NCBI GenBank assembly: GCA_036499165.1 | Contig: DASYEE010000209.1 | Coordinates: forward strand, 4,503 to 68,502 | Length of the DNA: 64,000 nucleotides | Source: Galbitalea sp036499165 | Lineage (GTDB): Bacteria; Actinomycetota; Actinomycetes; Actinomycetales; Microbacteriaceae | Reading direction: 5' to 3' | In this document: positions 33,273 to 41,782 of the stretch, one piece after another | Numbering within the stretch: the stretch's first letter is position 1 | How the letters are laid out: every line of letters begins with the position of its first letter | Made by a program: the position numbers and the translations under genes | Notes under the pieces: generated by a model | What the model was told of the DNA's origin: nothing | Seen by the model: only the letters and a program-made list of their open reading frames with translations | Database searches by the model: none

Positions 33273-34652
33273 CTAGTTGCCGGGCGGGAGGTCGACAAAG
33301 CGGGAGAAGTGGCCGTGGAAGCCGACGACGATGGTGTCCGTTGGCCCGTTGCGGTGCTTAGCGATGATGAGATCGGCCTCGCCCTGGCGCGGACTGTCTT
33401 TCTCGTATGCCGCTTCGCGATGCAACAGGATCACCATGTCCGCGTCCTGCTCAAGCGAGCCTGACTCGCGAAGGTCGGACAGCATTGGCTTCTTGTCAGA
33501 GCGCTGCTCCGGACCACGGTTCAGCTGGCTGATCGCGATGACGGGCACACCGATCTCCTTTGCCAACAGCTTGAGCGCACGGGAGAACTCGCTGACCTCC
33601 TGTTGGCGGGACTCGACCTTCTTACCGCTCGTCATGAGCTGCAGGTAGTCGATGATCACCATCTTCAGGCCGACCTTCTGCTTGAGCCTGCGGCACTTGG
33701 CGCGAATCTCGACGAGGGTCATGTTCGGACTGTCGTCGATGTAGAGCGGCGCATCCGCGATCTTGCCGCGCACGCTCGCGAGCGTCGACCAGTCCTGGGT
33801 GTGGATGTTGCCCTTCCGCATGTTCTGGAGCGGCACAGCAGCCTCGGCCGACAGCAGGCGCATGGCGATCTCGCTACGCCCCATTTCGAGCGAGAACACG
33901 ATCGTGGGCATGTCGTTGTGCACCGCGGCCGCACGCGCGAAGTCGAGCGCAAGCGTCGACTTACCGATTGCGGGTCGCGCGGCGAGGATGATGAGCTGGC
34001 CCGGGTGCAGGCCGTTCGTCAGCGCATCGAGCTGGGCGAATCCCGTCGGCACACCGACCATCTGGCCGTCGCGCCCGGCTGCAGCTTCGATCTCGTCGGT
34101 TGCCGCCGTAATCGCTTCGATGAGCGGAACGTAGTCTTCGCTCTCGACGCCACCCGTGACGCCGTAGATCTCGGCTTGCGCGTTGTTGACAAGGTCGACG
34201 ACCTCGCCCTCGCTCGCGTAGCCCATCTGGACGATGCGCGTGCCGGCCTCGACGAGCCGACGCAGCACCGCCTTCTCAGCGACGATGGATGCGTAGAACC
34301 CGGCGTTCGCCGCCGTGGGAACGAGGCCGGTCAGCGTGTGGAGGTACTCCGCACCGCCCGCCCGGCCGATCTCGCCGACCTTGGTGAGCTCGTCGGTCAC
34401 GGCGATGACGTCGGTCGGCTCGCCGTGCGAGTAGAGGTTCATCACGGCGTCGAAAATGATCTCGTGCTTCGGGATGTAGAAGTCGACGCCACGAACGGTT
34501 TCGATGACGTCAGCCACGGCGTCTTTGCTGAGGAGCATTCCGCCGATGGCACTTTGCTCTGCAAGCAGATCGTGCGGGGGAGTGCGGTCGTTCTGGCGCC
34601 CGTCTTGCGTTGGGCGCGAATCGCCCGCGAGACCCAGGTGCGCGATCGACAT
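33273..34652 (-). CDS. dnaB: replicative DNA helicase DnaB
   Basis: 459 residues, without intein. N-terminal domain PHDLLAEQSAIGGMLLSKDA at about 26-45; RecA-like C-terminal domain with Walker A ARPAIGKSTLALDFARA near residue 228-244, Walker B MVIIDYLQLM, and the SQLNRGPEQR loop. The start ATG 34652 has a GAGGGAGGAA ribosome site. It unwinds DNA at the fork. DciA is encoded in this window, and no DnaC/DnaI, so DciA is the likely loader. Confidence 0.95.
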   Translation of the reverse strand: MSIAHLGLAGDSRPTQDGRQNDRTPPHDLLAEQSAIGGMLLSKDAVADVIETVRGVDFYIPKHEIIFDAVMNLYSHGEPTDVIAVTDELTKVGEIGRAGGAEYLHTLTGLVPTAANAGFYASIVAEKAVLRRLVEAGTRIVQMGYASEGEVVDLVNNAQAEIYGVTGGVESEDYVPLIEAITAATDEIEAAAGRDGQMVGVPTGFAQLDALTNGLHPGQLIILAARPAIGKSTLALDFARAAAVHNDMPTIVFSLEMGRSEIAMRLLSAEAAVPLQNMRKGNIHTQDWSTLASVRGKIADAPLYIDDSPNMTLVEIRAKCRRLKQKVGLKMVIIDYLQLMTSGKKVESRQQEVSEFSRALKLLAKEIGVPVIAISQLNRGPEQRSDKKPMLSDLRESGSLEQDADMVILLHREAAYEKDSPRQGEADLIIAKHRNGPTDTIVVGFHGHFSRFVDLPPGN

Positions 34653-34812
34653 CTATTCCTCCCTCAGCTCGAACCTACGCGAGCAAACGCTATCTGCGGC
34701 TTCCGACACTGTGTGTACGGCTCTCGCCATACGTGTCGCCCCCACCGCCGGGCCTCGGGTACCCATGAGACCTCGCCAAACATAGAAGTGCTTGTCGACC
34801 CGGACAAATGAC

Positions 34813-34899
34813 CCTGTGGACAAAGATGTGGAGAAACTCCGCGAAACGCCGGGAGCCGTGTTGGCAACCTGTGGACTTTGATGTGGAGAACCTGCGAGA
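34813..34899 (-). repeat. two 32-base direct repeats carrying DnaA-like boxes
   Basis: Copies start at 34813 and 34868, 55 bases apart, with about 75% identity. Each begins CCTGTGGAC and contains ATGTGGAGAA 11-12 bases later. On the minus strand the 9-mers read TTGTCCACA, TTCTCCACA, AAGTCCACA and TTCTCCACA. A fifth, TTGTGCACA, is at 35004-35012. Confidence 0.6.
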
Positions 34900-35033
34900 T
34901 TCTTCCGGGAAATCGCTTTTGACCAGCTATTTTTGTTTACACATCATGTGTGTAGAAACAGGCTTCGACTCATGCTTGAGACTTAGCTATTGACAAACTC
35001 GCCTGTGCACAAATGTTCTCGTCCTGCAACAGA

Positions 35034-35069
35034 AAACGGCGACCCCGGGATGCCCCGGAGCCGCCGTTT
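35034..35069 (-). terminator. intrinsic terminator of the rpsF-ssb-rpsR-rplI operon
   Basis: AAACGGCG (35034-35041) pairs with CGCCGTTT (35062-35069); the inside is also GC-paired (CCCCGGG/CCCCGG). On the minus strand it is followed by TTTTCTGTT. It lies 14 bases after the rplI stop. Confidence 0.8.
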
Positions 35070-35082
35070 CTCGTGTAAAACG

Positions 35083-35535
35083 CTACTTTGCAGCAACCAC
35101 CTGAAGGGTGATCGTCGCCACGATGTCGTCGCGAAGACGGATCGTCGCCTCGTGCTCACCGACGGCCTTGATGGGCGTGGTGATCTCGATCTTGCGCTTG
35201 TCTACGGTGCCAAGGCCCGCGGCCGCGACCGCGTCAGCGACATCCGAGGTCTTAACCGAGCCGAAGAGACGACCGCCCTGGCCCGCCTTGACGGTCAGCT
35301 TGACGGTGGTGGCCTGGAGGCGAGCCTTCAGGTCCTGTGCCTCTTCGAGAGTTGCGTGCTCGCGTGCGACGCGGGCCGCCTTGATGGACTCGATCTGCTT
35401 CTCGCCACCACGGGTCCACGGCACGGCGAAGCCCTGCGGGATCAGGTAGTTGCGACCGAAGCCGCTCTTGACGTCCACGACGTCGCCGGGGGCACCGAGA
35501 CCGGTGACCTCGTGCGTGAGGATCAACTTGGACAT
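35083..35535 (-). CDS. rplI: 50S ribosomal protein L9
   Basis: 150 residues. N-terminal domain MSKLILTHEVTGLGAPGDVV followed by the GFGRNYLIPQGFAVPWT motif, then the long helix (about residues 45-75) and C-terminal domain ending TITLQVVAAK. Start ATG 35535 is eight bases after GGAGG. It is the last gene of the rpsF-ssb-rpsR-rplI set, eleven bases after rpsR. Confidence 0.96.
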   Translation of the reverse strand: MSKLILTHEVTGLGAPGDVVDVKSGFGRNYLIPQGFAVPWTRGGEKQIESIKAARVAREHATLEEAQDLKARLQATTVKLTVKAGQGGRLFGSVKTSDVADAVAAAGLGTVDKRKIEITTPIKAVGEHEATIRLRDDIVATITLQVVAAK

Positions 35536-35546
35536 ATCCGTGCCTC

Positions 35547-35810
35547 CTAGCGGCCTGAGCCGGCGTAAGGCAGCAGTGCCATCTCACGCGCATTCTTGAC
35601 TGCGCGGGCGATGAGTCGCTGCTCCTGGACGGAGACACCGGTGATGCGGCGGGCGCGGATCTTTCCACGCTCCGAGATGAACTTGCGAAGGGTCGCGACG
35701 TCTTTGTAGTCGATCACGCCAACGCGGATCGCCTTAGCCGGGGCGGCGTTCTTGCCACCCTTGGCGTTACGAAGCGGCTTGCGGCGATCGCCGCTGCTTT
35801 TTCCTGCCAT
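35547..35810 (-). CDS. rpsR: 30S ribosomal protein S18, zinc-independent form
   Basis: 87 residues. The core IDYKDVATLRKFISERGKIR followed by ARRITGVSVQEQRLIARAVK is typical S18. The positions that hold Cys in zinc-binding S18 (CVFC and TGNC) are Val, Gly and Ser here, so it is a C- form even though it lies in the main S6-S18 locus. The S6:S18 pair binds on the 30S platform. Confidence 0.95.
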   Translation of the reverse strand: MAGKSSGDRRKPLRNAKGGKNAAPAKAIRVGVIDYKDVATLRKFISERGKIRARRITGVSVQEQRLIARAVKNAREMALLPYAGSGR

Positions 35811-35855
35811 GGTTTCTATTCCTTATGAAAATTAGTTGGGACCGAGTTGATCGGT

Positions 35856-35892
35856 GGTCGAGTGGCCGAGCGGAGTCGGCGTCATCGAGACC
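35856..35892. repeat. GGTCGAG...CGAGACC palindromic element, family C
   Basis: GGTCGAG (35856-35862) and the near-complement TCGAGACC (35885-35892) bracket a GC-rich core, GTGGCCGAGCGGAGTCGGCGT. The same element, GGTCGAGTAGCCGCGCGG and so on, forms the array at 47290-47422. It lies between ssb and rpsR in an operon gap of 85 bases. Confidence 0.7.
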
Positions 35893-35895
35893 GGA

Positions 35896-36408
35896 TCAGA
35901 ACGGTGTCTCGTCGTTGTAGTTGCCCGGTGTGTTCCACACGTCGCCGGAGGAGTCCGGCGTGCTTGCGGCCCACGGCTCGTCTGCGACCTGCGACGGCCC
36001 GCGGCCGCCACCCTGGGGTGCGCCGCCACCACCTTCGCGGGATGACGATGTGCGGGTGACCTGGGCGGTCGCGTAGCGCAGGCTTGGGCCGATCTCGTCG
36101 ACCTCGAGTTCGAAGCTCGTTCGCTTCTCGCCCTCTTTGGTCTCGTAAGAACGCTGCTTCAAGCGACCCTGGACGATGACGCGCGAACCCTTCGTGAGTG
36201 AACCGGCGACATGCTCGGCGAACTCGCGCCAGACGCTCGCGCGCAGGAACAGTGCCTCACCGTCCTTCCACTCATTGGAGCCGCGGTCGAGCGTACGGGG
36301 CGTGGATGCGATGGTGAAGTTGGCAACCGCGAGCCCATTCTGCGTGTACCGCAGCTCTGGGTCACTCGTGAGGTTACCCACGACTGTGATGACGGTTTCT
36401 CCGGCCAT
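35896..36408 (-). CDS. ssb: single-stranded DNA-binding protein
   Basis: 170 residues. OB fold at about residues 1-110 (TVVGNLTSDPELRYTQNGLA, WREFAEHVAGSLTKGSRVIV). A Gly/Ser-rich linker follows, and the C-terminal tip is NYNDETPF, the acidic tail that binds partner proteins; the more common DDDIPF is here DETPF. Two bases separate it from rpsF. It protects single-stranded DNA at the fork. Confidence 0.95.
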   Translation of the reverse strand: MAGETVITVVGNLTSDPELRYTQNGLAVANFTIASTPRTLDRGSNEWKDGEALFLRASVWREFAEHVAGSLTKGSRVIVQGRLKQRSYETKEGEKRTSFELEVDEIGPSLRYATAQVTRTSSSREGGGGAPQGGGRGPSQVADEPWAASTPDSSGDVWNTPGNYNDETPF

Positions 36409-36410
36409 GA

Positions 36411-36914
36411 CTACTCGGCGTCCTCAGCAGCAGGCTCAGCCGCAGCAGGCTCAGCGGCAACCGGCTCAGCAGCAACCTCGGCGGCGGCTTCTGGAGCGGC
36501 CGGCGCTTCAGGAGCGGCCGGCGCAGCGGGCGTGGTCGAGACCGCGGGCTTGGCAGGCGTGGCGGCTGCCTTGCGGGCCGCCTTCTCGTCTGCGGCCTTC
36601 TTGGCCTCGGCGACCTGAGCGATTGCCTCTTCTGCGCGCAGCACCTTCGTGCGCATGACTGCTTCGCTGAGCTTCAGCTGGCGGTCGAGCTCGACCGTTG
36701 CCGATGCATTCGCGGTGAGCTGAACAACGGCGTAGATGCCTTCGGTCTTCTTGTTGATCTCGTAAGCCAGGCGACGACGGCCCCAGATGTCAACGCTGTC
36801 GATGGATCCACCATCGTTGCGAATGACATTCAGGAACTTGTCTAGGCTGGGAGCTACGGTGCGCTCATCGATCTCTGGATCGAGGATCACCATTAGTTCG
36901 TACTGATGCGTCAC
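36411..36914 (-). CDS. rpsF: 30S ribosomal protein S6 with long Ala/Pro/Glu-rich tail
   Basis: 167 residues; a usual S6 has about 95-100. The first part (MTHQYELMVILDPEIDERTV, NDGGSIDSVDIWGRRRLAYE) is normal. From about residue 95 on the chain becomes KKAADEKAARKAAATPAKP and then repeated Ala-Glu-Pro units (PVAAEPAAAEPAAEDAE). The tail is likely disordered. A perfect 7-bp hairpin, GCTGCAG-gcgat-CTGCAGC (36941-36959), lies in its leader and could be part of S6/S18 autoregulation. Confidence 0.92.
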   Translation of the reverse strand: MTHQYELMVILDPEIDERTVAPSLDKFLNVIRNDGGSIDSVDIWGRRRLAYEINKKTEGIYAVVQLTANASATVELDRQLKLSEAVMRTKVLRAEEAIAQVAEAKKAADEKAARKAAATPAKPAVSTTPAAPAAPEAPAAPEAAAEVAAEPVAAEPAAAEPAAEDAE

Positions 36915-37055
36915 AAACCCACCTCCTTTGGACTAGAACGGCTGCAGGCGATCTGCAGCAGGAGGGTATTGACGTGTCGTGCAAGACCACTGGGGCCAAG
37001 ACAACCTGCCTAGTCTAGACGGATTTCTTCGGCCCGATCAAGGAGCATCCCAGCC

Positions 37056-38126
37056 ATGACCCTCAGGGTTGCCATCGCCGGCGTAGGAAACTGCGCCAAC
37101 TCACTCGTCCAGGGCGTCACTTTCTATGCGGATGCCGCAGACGACGACCTGGTTCCCGGCCTGATGCACACGCGGTTCGGCCCGTACCGGGTGCGCGACA
37201 TCGAGTTCGTCGCAGCCTTCGATGTTGATGCAGCCAAGGTCGGCACCGACCTCGCCGACGCGATCTGGGCAGGCGAGAACGATACCTACCGCTTCGCGGA
37301 GGTCGCGCCGACCGGTGTAACCGTGCAGCGTGGCCCGACTCTCGACGGACTCGGCGAGTATTACCGAGAGATTGTGGAAGAGTCCGACGCACCCGTTGTC
37401 GACGTCGCTGCTGTGCTCCGCGCGTCCGGGGCCCAGGTCCTTGTCTGTTACCTCCCGGTCGGAAGCGAGGATGCGGCGCGCTTCTACGCGCAGGCCGCCA
37501 TCGACGCGGGCGTCGCCTTCGTCAACGCGCTGCCCGTGTTTATCGCGAGTGACCCGGTCTGGGCCGAGAAGTTCCACGCTGCCGGACTGCCGATCGTCGG
37601 CGACGACATCAAGAGCCAGCTGGGAGCGACGATCACCCACCGCGTGCTCGCGCGCCTGTTCGAGGAGCGCGGCCTGGTGCTCGACCGCACATACCAGCTG
37701 AACGTCGGCGGCAACATGGACTTCAAGAACATGCTCGAGCGCACGCGCCTGCAGTCGAAGAAGATCTCAAAGACGCAGGCAGTGACGAGCAATATCGACG
37801 CGACCATCGAACCCGACAACGTGCACATCGGGCCGAGCGATCACGTTCCGTGGCTGCGCGACCGCAAGATCGCGTTCGTGCGGCTGGAGGGCCACGGCTT
37901 CGGCAATGCTCCGACGAGCCTCGAATACAAGCTCGAAGTGTGGGATTCGCCGAACAGCGCCGGCGTCGTCATTGACGCCATCCGGGCAGCCGGGATGGCG
38001 CTGGCCGCCGGTGACGCCGGCCCGATCGAGTCAGCCTCGGCTTATTTCATGAAGTCGCCACCCGTGCAGCATCCCGATCCCGTTGCCCGCGAGCTGCTCG
38101 AGCACTTCATCCGCGACGCGAGCTGA
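37056..38126 (+). CDS. ino1: inositol-3-phosphate synthase
   Basis: 356 residues. NAD-binding start VAIAGVGNCANSLVQGVTFY, then CYLPVGSEDAARFYAQA, NALPVFIASDP and the active-site region DDIKSQLGATITHRVLA with FKNMLERTRLQSKKISKTQAV. It converts glucose 6-phosphate to inositol 3-phosphate, needed for mycothiol and inositol lipids in actinobacteria. AAGGAG precedes ATG 37056. It is divergent from rpsF. Confidence 0.94.
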   Translation: MTLRVAIAGVGNCANSLVQGVTFYADAADDDLVPGLMHTRFGPYRVRDIEFVAAFDVDAAKVGTDLADAIWAGENDTYRFAEVAPTGVTVQRGPTLDGLGEYYREIVEESDAPVVDVAAVLRASGAQVLVCYLPVGSEDAARFYAQAAIDAGVAFVNALPVFIASDPVWAEKFHAAGLPIVGDDIKSQLGATITHRVLARLFEERGLVLDRTYQLNVGGNMDFKNMLERTRLQSKKISKTQAVTSNIDATIEPDNVHIGPSDHVPWLRDRKIAFVRLEGHGFGNAPTSLEYKLEVWDSPNSAGVVIDAIRAAGMALAAGDAGPIESASAYFMKSPPVQHPDPVARELLEHFIRDAS

Positions 38127-38138
38127 TCGGCCGCGTCG

Positions 38139-39569
38139 TCATCCCTGCGACGGACGAGCGGCCCACCACTCGCGCAGGCGACGCTCCGCCTCCTCGGCAC
38201 CGAGTGGCCCGTCGTCCAATCGCAACTCGAGCAGAAAACGGTACGCCTCACCAACCTCACGCCCCGGCTTCAGGTCGAGGATGCGCATGATGTCTTCTCC
38301 GTCGAGGTCAGGTCGCACGGCGGCGATCCCTTCGGCCTCCGCGAGCGCCGCAATGCGCGTCTCCAGATCGTCGTACGCGAAGCCCAGCCGATCGGCCTTG
38401 CGCTGGTTGCGGGTCGTGACATCCGCCCGGGTAAGGATGTGCAGGCGCTCGAGGAGCGGGCCAGCGTCTCGCACGTAGCGGCGCACTGCAGAGTCCGTCC
38501 ACGCTCCCTCGGTGTATCCGAAGAACCGCAGGTGCAACTCGATCAGCCTGGCGACGGCCGCGATGGTCTCATTATCGAATCGCAACGCCTTGAGCCTGCG
38601 CGTTGCAAGCTTCGCGCCGACCACGTCGTGGTGGTGGAACGTCACGATCCCCTTGCCCTCGACCCGTTTCGTCGACGGCTTACCGATGTCGTGCAACAGG
38701 GCGGCGAGCCGGAGCACGAGGTCGGGGTCGTGACCTCTTGCTTTCTCGTACTCGATCGCCTGGTCGAGCACCGTGAGACTGTGTTCGTAGACGTCTTTGT
38801 GGTGTGCGTGCTCGTCGATCTCGAGCTTCAGCGCCGGGATCTCGGGAATGACCAGCTCGGCGAGACCGGTCTTGACCAAAAGCCGGATGCCCGGTCGAGG
38901 GTTATCGGTGAGCAGCAGTTTTGAGAGCTCTGCGCTGACTCGCTCCACGCTGATGATCGCGATTTTCGGCGCGAGCTCGGTCATCGCTTCCACCGTCTCG
39001 GGCGCGGCAGTGAAGCCGAGCTGACTCGTGAATCGGGCGGCACGCAGCATCCGCAGCGGGTCGTCGCCGAACGAGACCTCCGGGGCGCCGGGCGTGCGCA
39101 ATCGCTTCGCTATGAGGTCTTCCGTGCCGCCGGACGGGTCGACGAGGCGCCGATCGGGGAGGGTCAGCGCCATGGCGTTGACGGAGAAGTCGCGACGCGC
39201 GAGGTCGTCCTCGAGACTGTGGCCGAACTGGACAACGGGCTTGCGCGTCTCGCCGTCGTACGCGTCAGCGCGGTACGTCGTGATCTCGACGGGATTCCCG
39301 GCGACGACTGCGCCGATGGTGCCGAACTCCCGCCCAATCTCCCACTGCGTTTCGGAGATGGGGCGCACGATTGCCAGGATCTCGTCCGGCAGGGCGTCCG
39401 TCGTGAAATCGAGGTCGCTGTGGGGACGGCCGAGGAACGCATCGCGCACGGGGCCGCCGACCAGCGCCAGCTCTCGCCCCGCTGCGGCAAACGCGGATGA
39501 CAGGCGGGCGACCGGTGTGGAACTCGCGAGGTCATCCAGTCGCTGTATTGCCGAAGCGACGTTTTCCAT
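38139..39569 (-). CDS. cca: CCA tRNA nucleotidyltransferase
   Basis: 476 residues. Nucleotidyltransferase head with GGPVRDAFLGRPHSDLDFTT (GG-VRD and DxD) at about residues 38-57, the NAMAL... and DPLRMLRAARFTSQLGF motifs, then an HD domain with LAALLHDIGKPSTKR, as in actinobacterial enzymes. It adds or repairs the tRNA 3' CCA. ATG 39569 is the start. It converges with ino1. Confidence 0.93.
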   Translation of the reverse strand: MENVASAIQRLDDLASSTPVARLSSAFAAAGRELALVGGPVRDAFLGRPHSDLDFTTDALPDEILAIVRPISETQWEIGREFGTIGAVVAGNPVEITTYRADAYDGETRKPVVQFGHSLEDDLARRDFSVNAMALTLPDRRLVDPSGGTEDLIAKRLRTPGAPEVSFGDDPLRMLRAARFTSQLGFTAAPETVEAMTELAPKIAIISVERVSAELSKLLLTDNPRPGIRLLVKTGLAELVIPEIPALKLEIDEHAHHKDVYEHSLTVLDQAIEYEKARGHDPDLVLRLAALLHDIGKPSTKRVEGKGIVTFHHHDVVGAKLATRRLKALRFDNETIAAVARLIELHLRFFGYTEGAWTDSAVRRYVRDAGPLLERLHILTRADVTTRNQRKADRLGFAYDDLETRIAALAEAEGIAAVRPDLDGEDIMRILDLKPGREVGEAYRFLLELRLDDGPLGAEEAERRLREWWAARPSQG

Positions 39570-39673
39570 AGTGCTTTAGCTTGCCACAGCGACCCCATGC
39601 CCTCGCGGGACCCACAGGCACCAGCCAATAGACTGGGCGCCATGCTGGCCGGTCGACACACCTCGGTTCAGCG

Positions 39674-41782
39674 GTGAGGTTTCGCGCGGCCGCTGCGGTC
39701 GCAGCCATCATCGCTGTTGTCGGCATCCCGACTCTCGGAGCGGGCATTCCCGCAGACGCCGCAGACCCAGCCAGCGTTGTGGTGACGGCCGCACCGGCCG
39801 ACTTCGGTGTCGTGCGCAGCGGCCAGCCGATCCGGCTCTTCGTCACCATCGACGACCAGGTGGGCGATGGTGTTGTTGCTGGCGCCGCGACGGTGACGAC
39901 CAGCCCGGCACCCGCGACGTCGAGGGATGATCTCTCCGACTGGTTCAACGGTTCGACAAAGCCCTCAGTGGCACCAAGGAAAATCGGCAGCGCAGCGACG
40001 CCAACCCTCTCGCAGGGCGAATCACGGGTCGTGCCGATCACGATCGGCGCGAAGGCGGCGCATCTCGGTGCGGCAGGCGTCTACAAACTGTCGGTGACGG
40101 TCACGGCGGGCGGCAAGCCGATCGGTACTAGTCGAACCGCGATCTCCTGGACCCGTGGCAAGGGCACCTCACTGCCTGTCGCCCTTGCCGCGCCGCTGAC
40201 AGTCCCCGCAGCGAGCGAGACGTTCATCGACTCGAAGACCCTCGCCATCGACACTGCCCCCGACGGCATCCTTACCGACGAACTCGACCAGCTGCAGGAC
40301 AAGCCCGTCGCGATCGGCATCGACCCGCGCATCCTTGCCTCCATCCGAGTCCTCGGCCGGTCGGCTCCTGCGAGCGCGCTCGACTGGCTCACCCGGCTCG
40401 AATCCGTGTCGAACGAGACCTTTCCGCTTGCCTGGGCCGACGCGGATCTCACCGTGGCTCTCCAGGCCGGCGCGAAGACGGTTCCCGCCCTCAAGCCGCT
40501 CGATTTCGCCATCGATCCTGGGCTGTTCCAGGCGCAGAACATCTCGGGAGCGACACCCGCACCTACCGCGACACCCGATCCCGCCAACCCATCACTGCCG
40601 ACATCGGCGTCGCTTGTCGCTTTCAATTACACGCTGCCGCAGCTGTCGTGGCCAGCCGAAGACTCGGTGGTGGCCTCGGATACGACCGGGCTTCGTGCCT
40701 CGGGGATCACCTCCGTCATCCTGTCGAGCAGCAACGTGAAGCGTGCGTCGTCTCGCACATCGGCCGGGGCCGCGGCCACAGTCTCGAACGTCACAGCGTT
40801 CGTTTCAGATGCCGACCTCTCCACATACCTGCGGCAGGCAGCTGCTGCGACGACCCGACCGCAGTTCACGGCAGCGATGGCCCGGTTTTCCGCTGCATCA
40901 GACCTCGTCAGCGAAGAGTCCGGCAGCACGGCACCAATCATGCTGGCGACCCTCGGCCGTAACTGGCAGACGGATGACACGTTCCTGGCGGAGGCGATTG
41001 ACGGCGTCTACTCGCTCCCCTGGATTTCGCCGGGCGCGCTCGACCAGGTGGCGGCTGCGACAGCGACGAAGGCGGCCATCGCACCCAAACCGCAGTCCGC
41101 TGCCCGCGTCGCGCTTGTCCACACGATGCTGGCCGATGAGGCACGCGTCGACCAATTCGCTGAGATCACGGCGCCCGACCAGGAGCAGCTGACCTCGACA
41201 AGGCGCATGGTGTTGTTGTCTGTGCTCTCGGACGAGTGGCTCGACGACCAGACCGCGTGGGAGAAGCAGGCCAAGGGCTATGTGACGTCGTCGGGGAAGA
41301 TCCTGAACTCCGTTGCCCCCGTTGAGAGCAGCACTGTGACGCTGCTGAATGACCGGGTGTCCCTTCCGGTCGTCCTCAGCAACAACCTCGACCAGGCTGT
41401 CACCGTCTACGTCGCTGTGCGCCCGCGGACGACTCAACTCACGGTCGATGAGGAGCACCGGCTGGTAGAGGTGCACATCCCCGCGAATTCGCAGCACCGC
41501 GCCGAGATTCCCGTCCAGTCCGTCGCCAATGGCAAGGTGAAGGTGCGGGTCGCGCTCTACTCCAAGTCTGGTCTGCGCATCGGCCCGGCGACCGTCATCG
41601 AGGTCAATGTCCAGGCCGGCTGGGAGACCATCGGCACCCTGATCTTCGGAGCACTCGTCGTTGCGATCTTCGCGATCGGAATCTTCCGCACCATTCGGAA
41701 GCGTCGGCGGGGTGCCGACAACGACGATGACGAGGCCGACCTCGCGACCGAACAGGCGGATCCGTCCGAGGCGGGCGAGTGA
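39674..41782 (+). CDS. DUF6049 membrane protein, with signal peptide
   Basis: 702 residues from GTG 39674. N-terminal signal (AAAAVAAIIAVVGIPTLGAG), a long extracytoplasmic part, a membrane segment at about residue 655-675 (LIFGALVVAIFAIGIFRTI), and a short basic-then-acidic tail. Actinobacterial DUF6049 proteins occur next to murJ and cca, as here. Its end overlaps the murJ start (GTGA). A role in cell-wall assembly is inferred from position. Confidence 0.88.
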   Translation: MRFRAAAAVAAIIAVVGIPTLGAGIPADAADPASVVVTAAPADFGVVRSGQPIRLFVTIDDQVGDGVVAGAATVTTSPAPATSRDDLSDWFNGSTKPSVAPRKIGSAATPTLSQGESRVVPITIGAKAAHLGAAGVYKLSVTVTAGGKPIGTSRTAISWTRGKGTSLPVALAAPLTVPAASETFIDSKTLAIDTAPDGILTDELDQLQDKPVAIGIDPRILASIRVLGRSAPASALDWLTRLESVSNETFPLAWADADLTVALQAGAKTVPALKPLDFAIDPGLFQAQNISGATPAPTATPDPANPSLPTSASLVAFNYTLPQLSWPAEDSVVASDTTGLRASGITSVILSSSNVKRASSRTSAGAAATVSNVTAFVSDADLSTYLRQAAAATTRPQFTAAMARFSAASDLVSEESGSTAPIMLATLGRNWQTDDTFLAEAIDGVYSLPWISPGALDQVAAATATKAAIAPKPQSAARVALVHTMLADEARVDQFAEITAPDQEQLTSTRRMVLLSVLSDEWLDDQTAWEKQAKGYVTSSGKILNSVAPVESSTVTLLNDRVSLPVVLSNNLDQAVTVYVAVRPRTTQLTVDEEHRLVEVHIPANSQHRAEIPVQSVANGKVKVRVALYSKSGLRIGPATVIEVNVQAGWETIGTLIFGALVVAIFAIGIFRTIRKRRRGADNDDDEADLATEQADPSEAGE

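Larger units (their letters stand above)
34653..35082. other. intergenic region upstream of dnaB with DnaA-like boxes
   Basis: 430 bases without a gene. It has the rplI terminator (35034-35069), a small palindrome ACACAT-C-ATGTGT (34939-34951), a pair of 32-base direct repeats (34813 and 34868), and five DnaA-like 9-mers (34815, 34827, 34870, 34882, 35004). The dnaB promoter must lie here if the terminator works. Confidence 0.6.

Noticed and set aside
34808..34993. 61-residue plus-strand frame upstream of dnaB
   Set aside because: It lies on the DnaA-box repeats, has no ribosome site, and shows no protein pattern.
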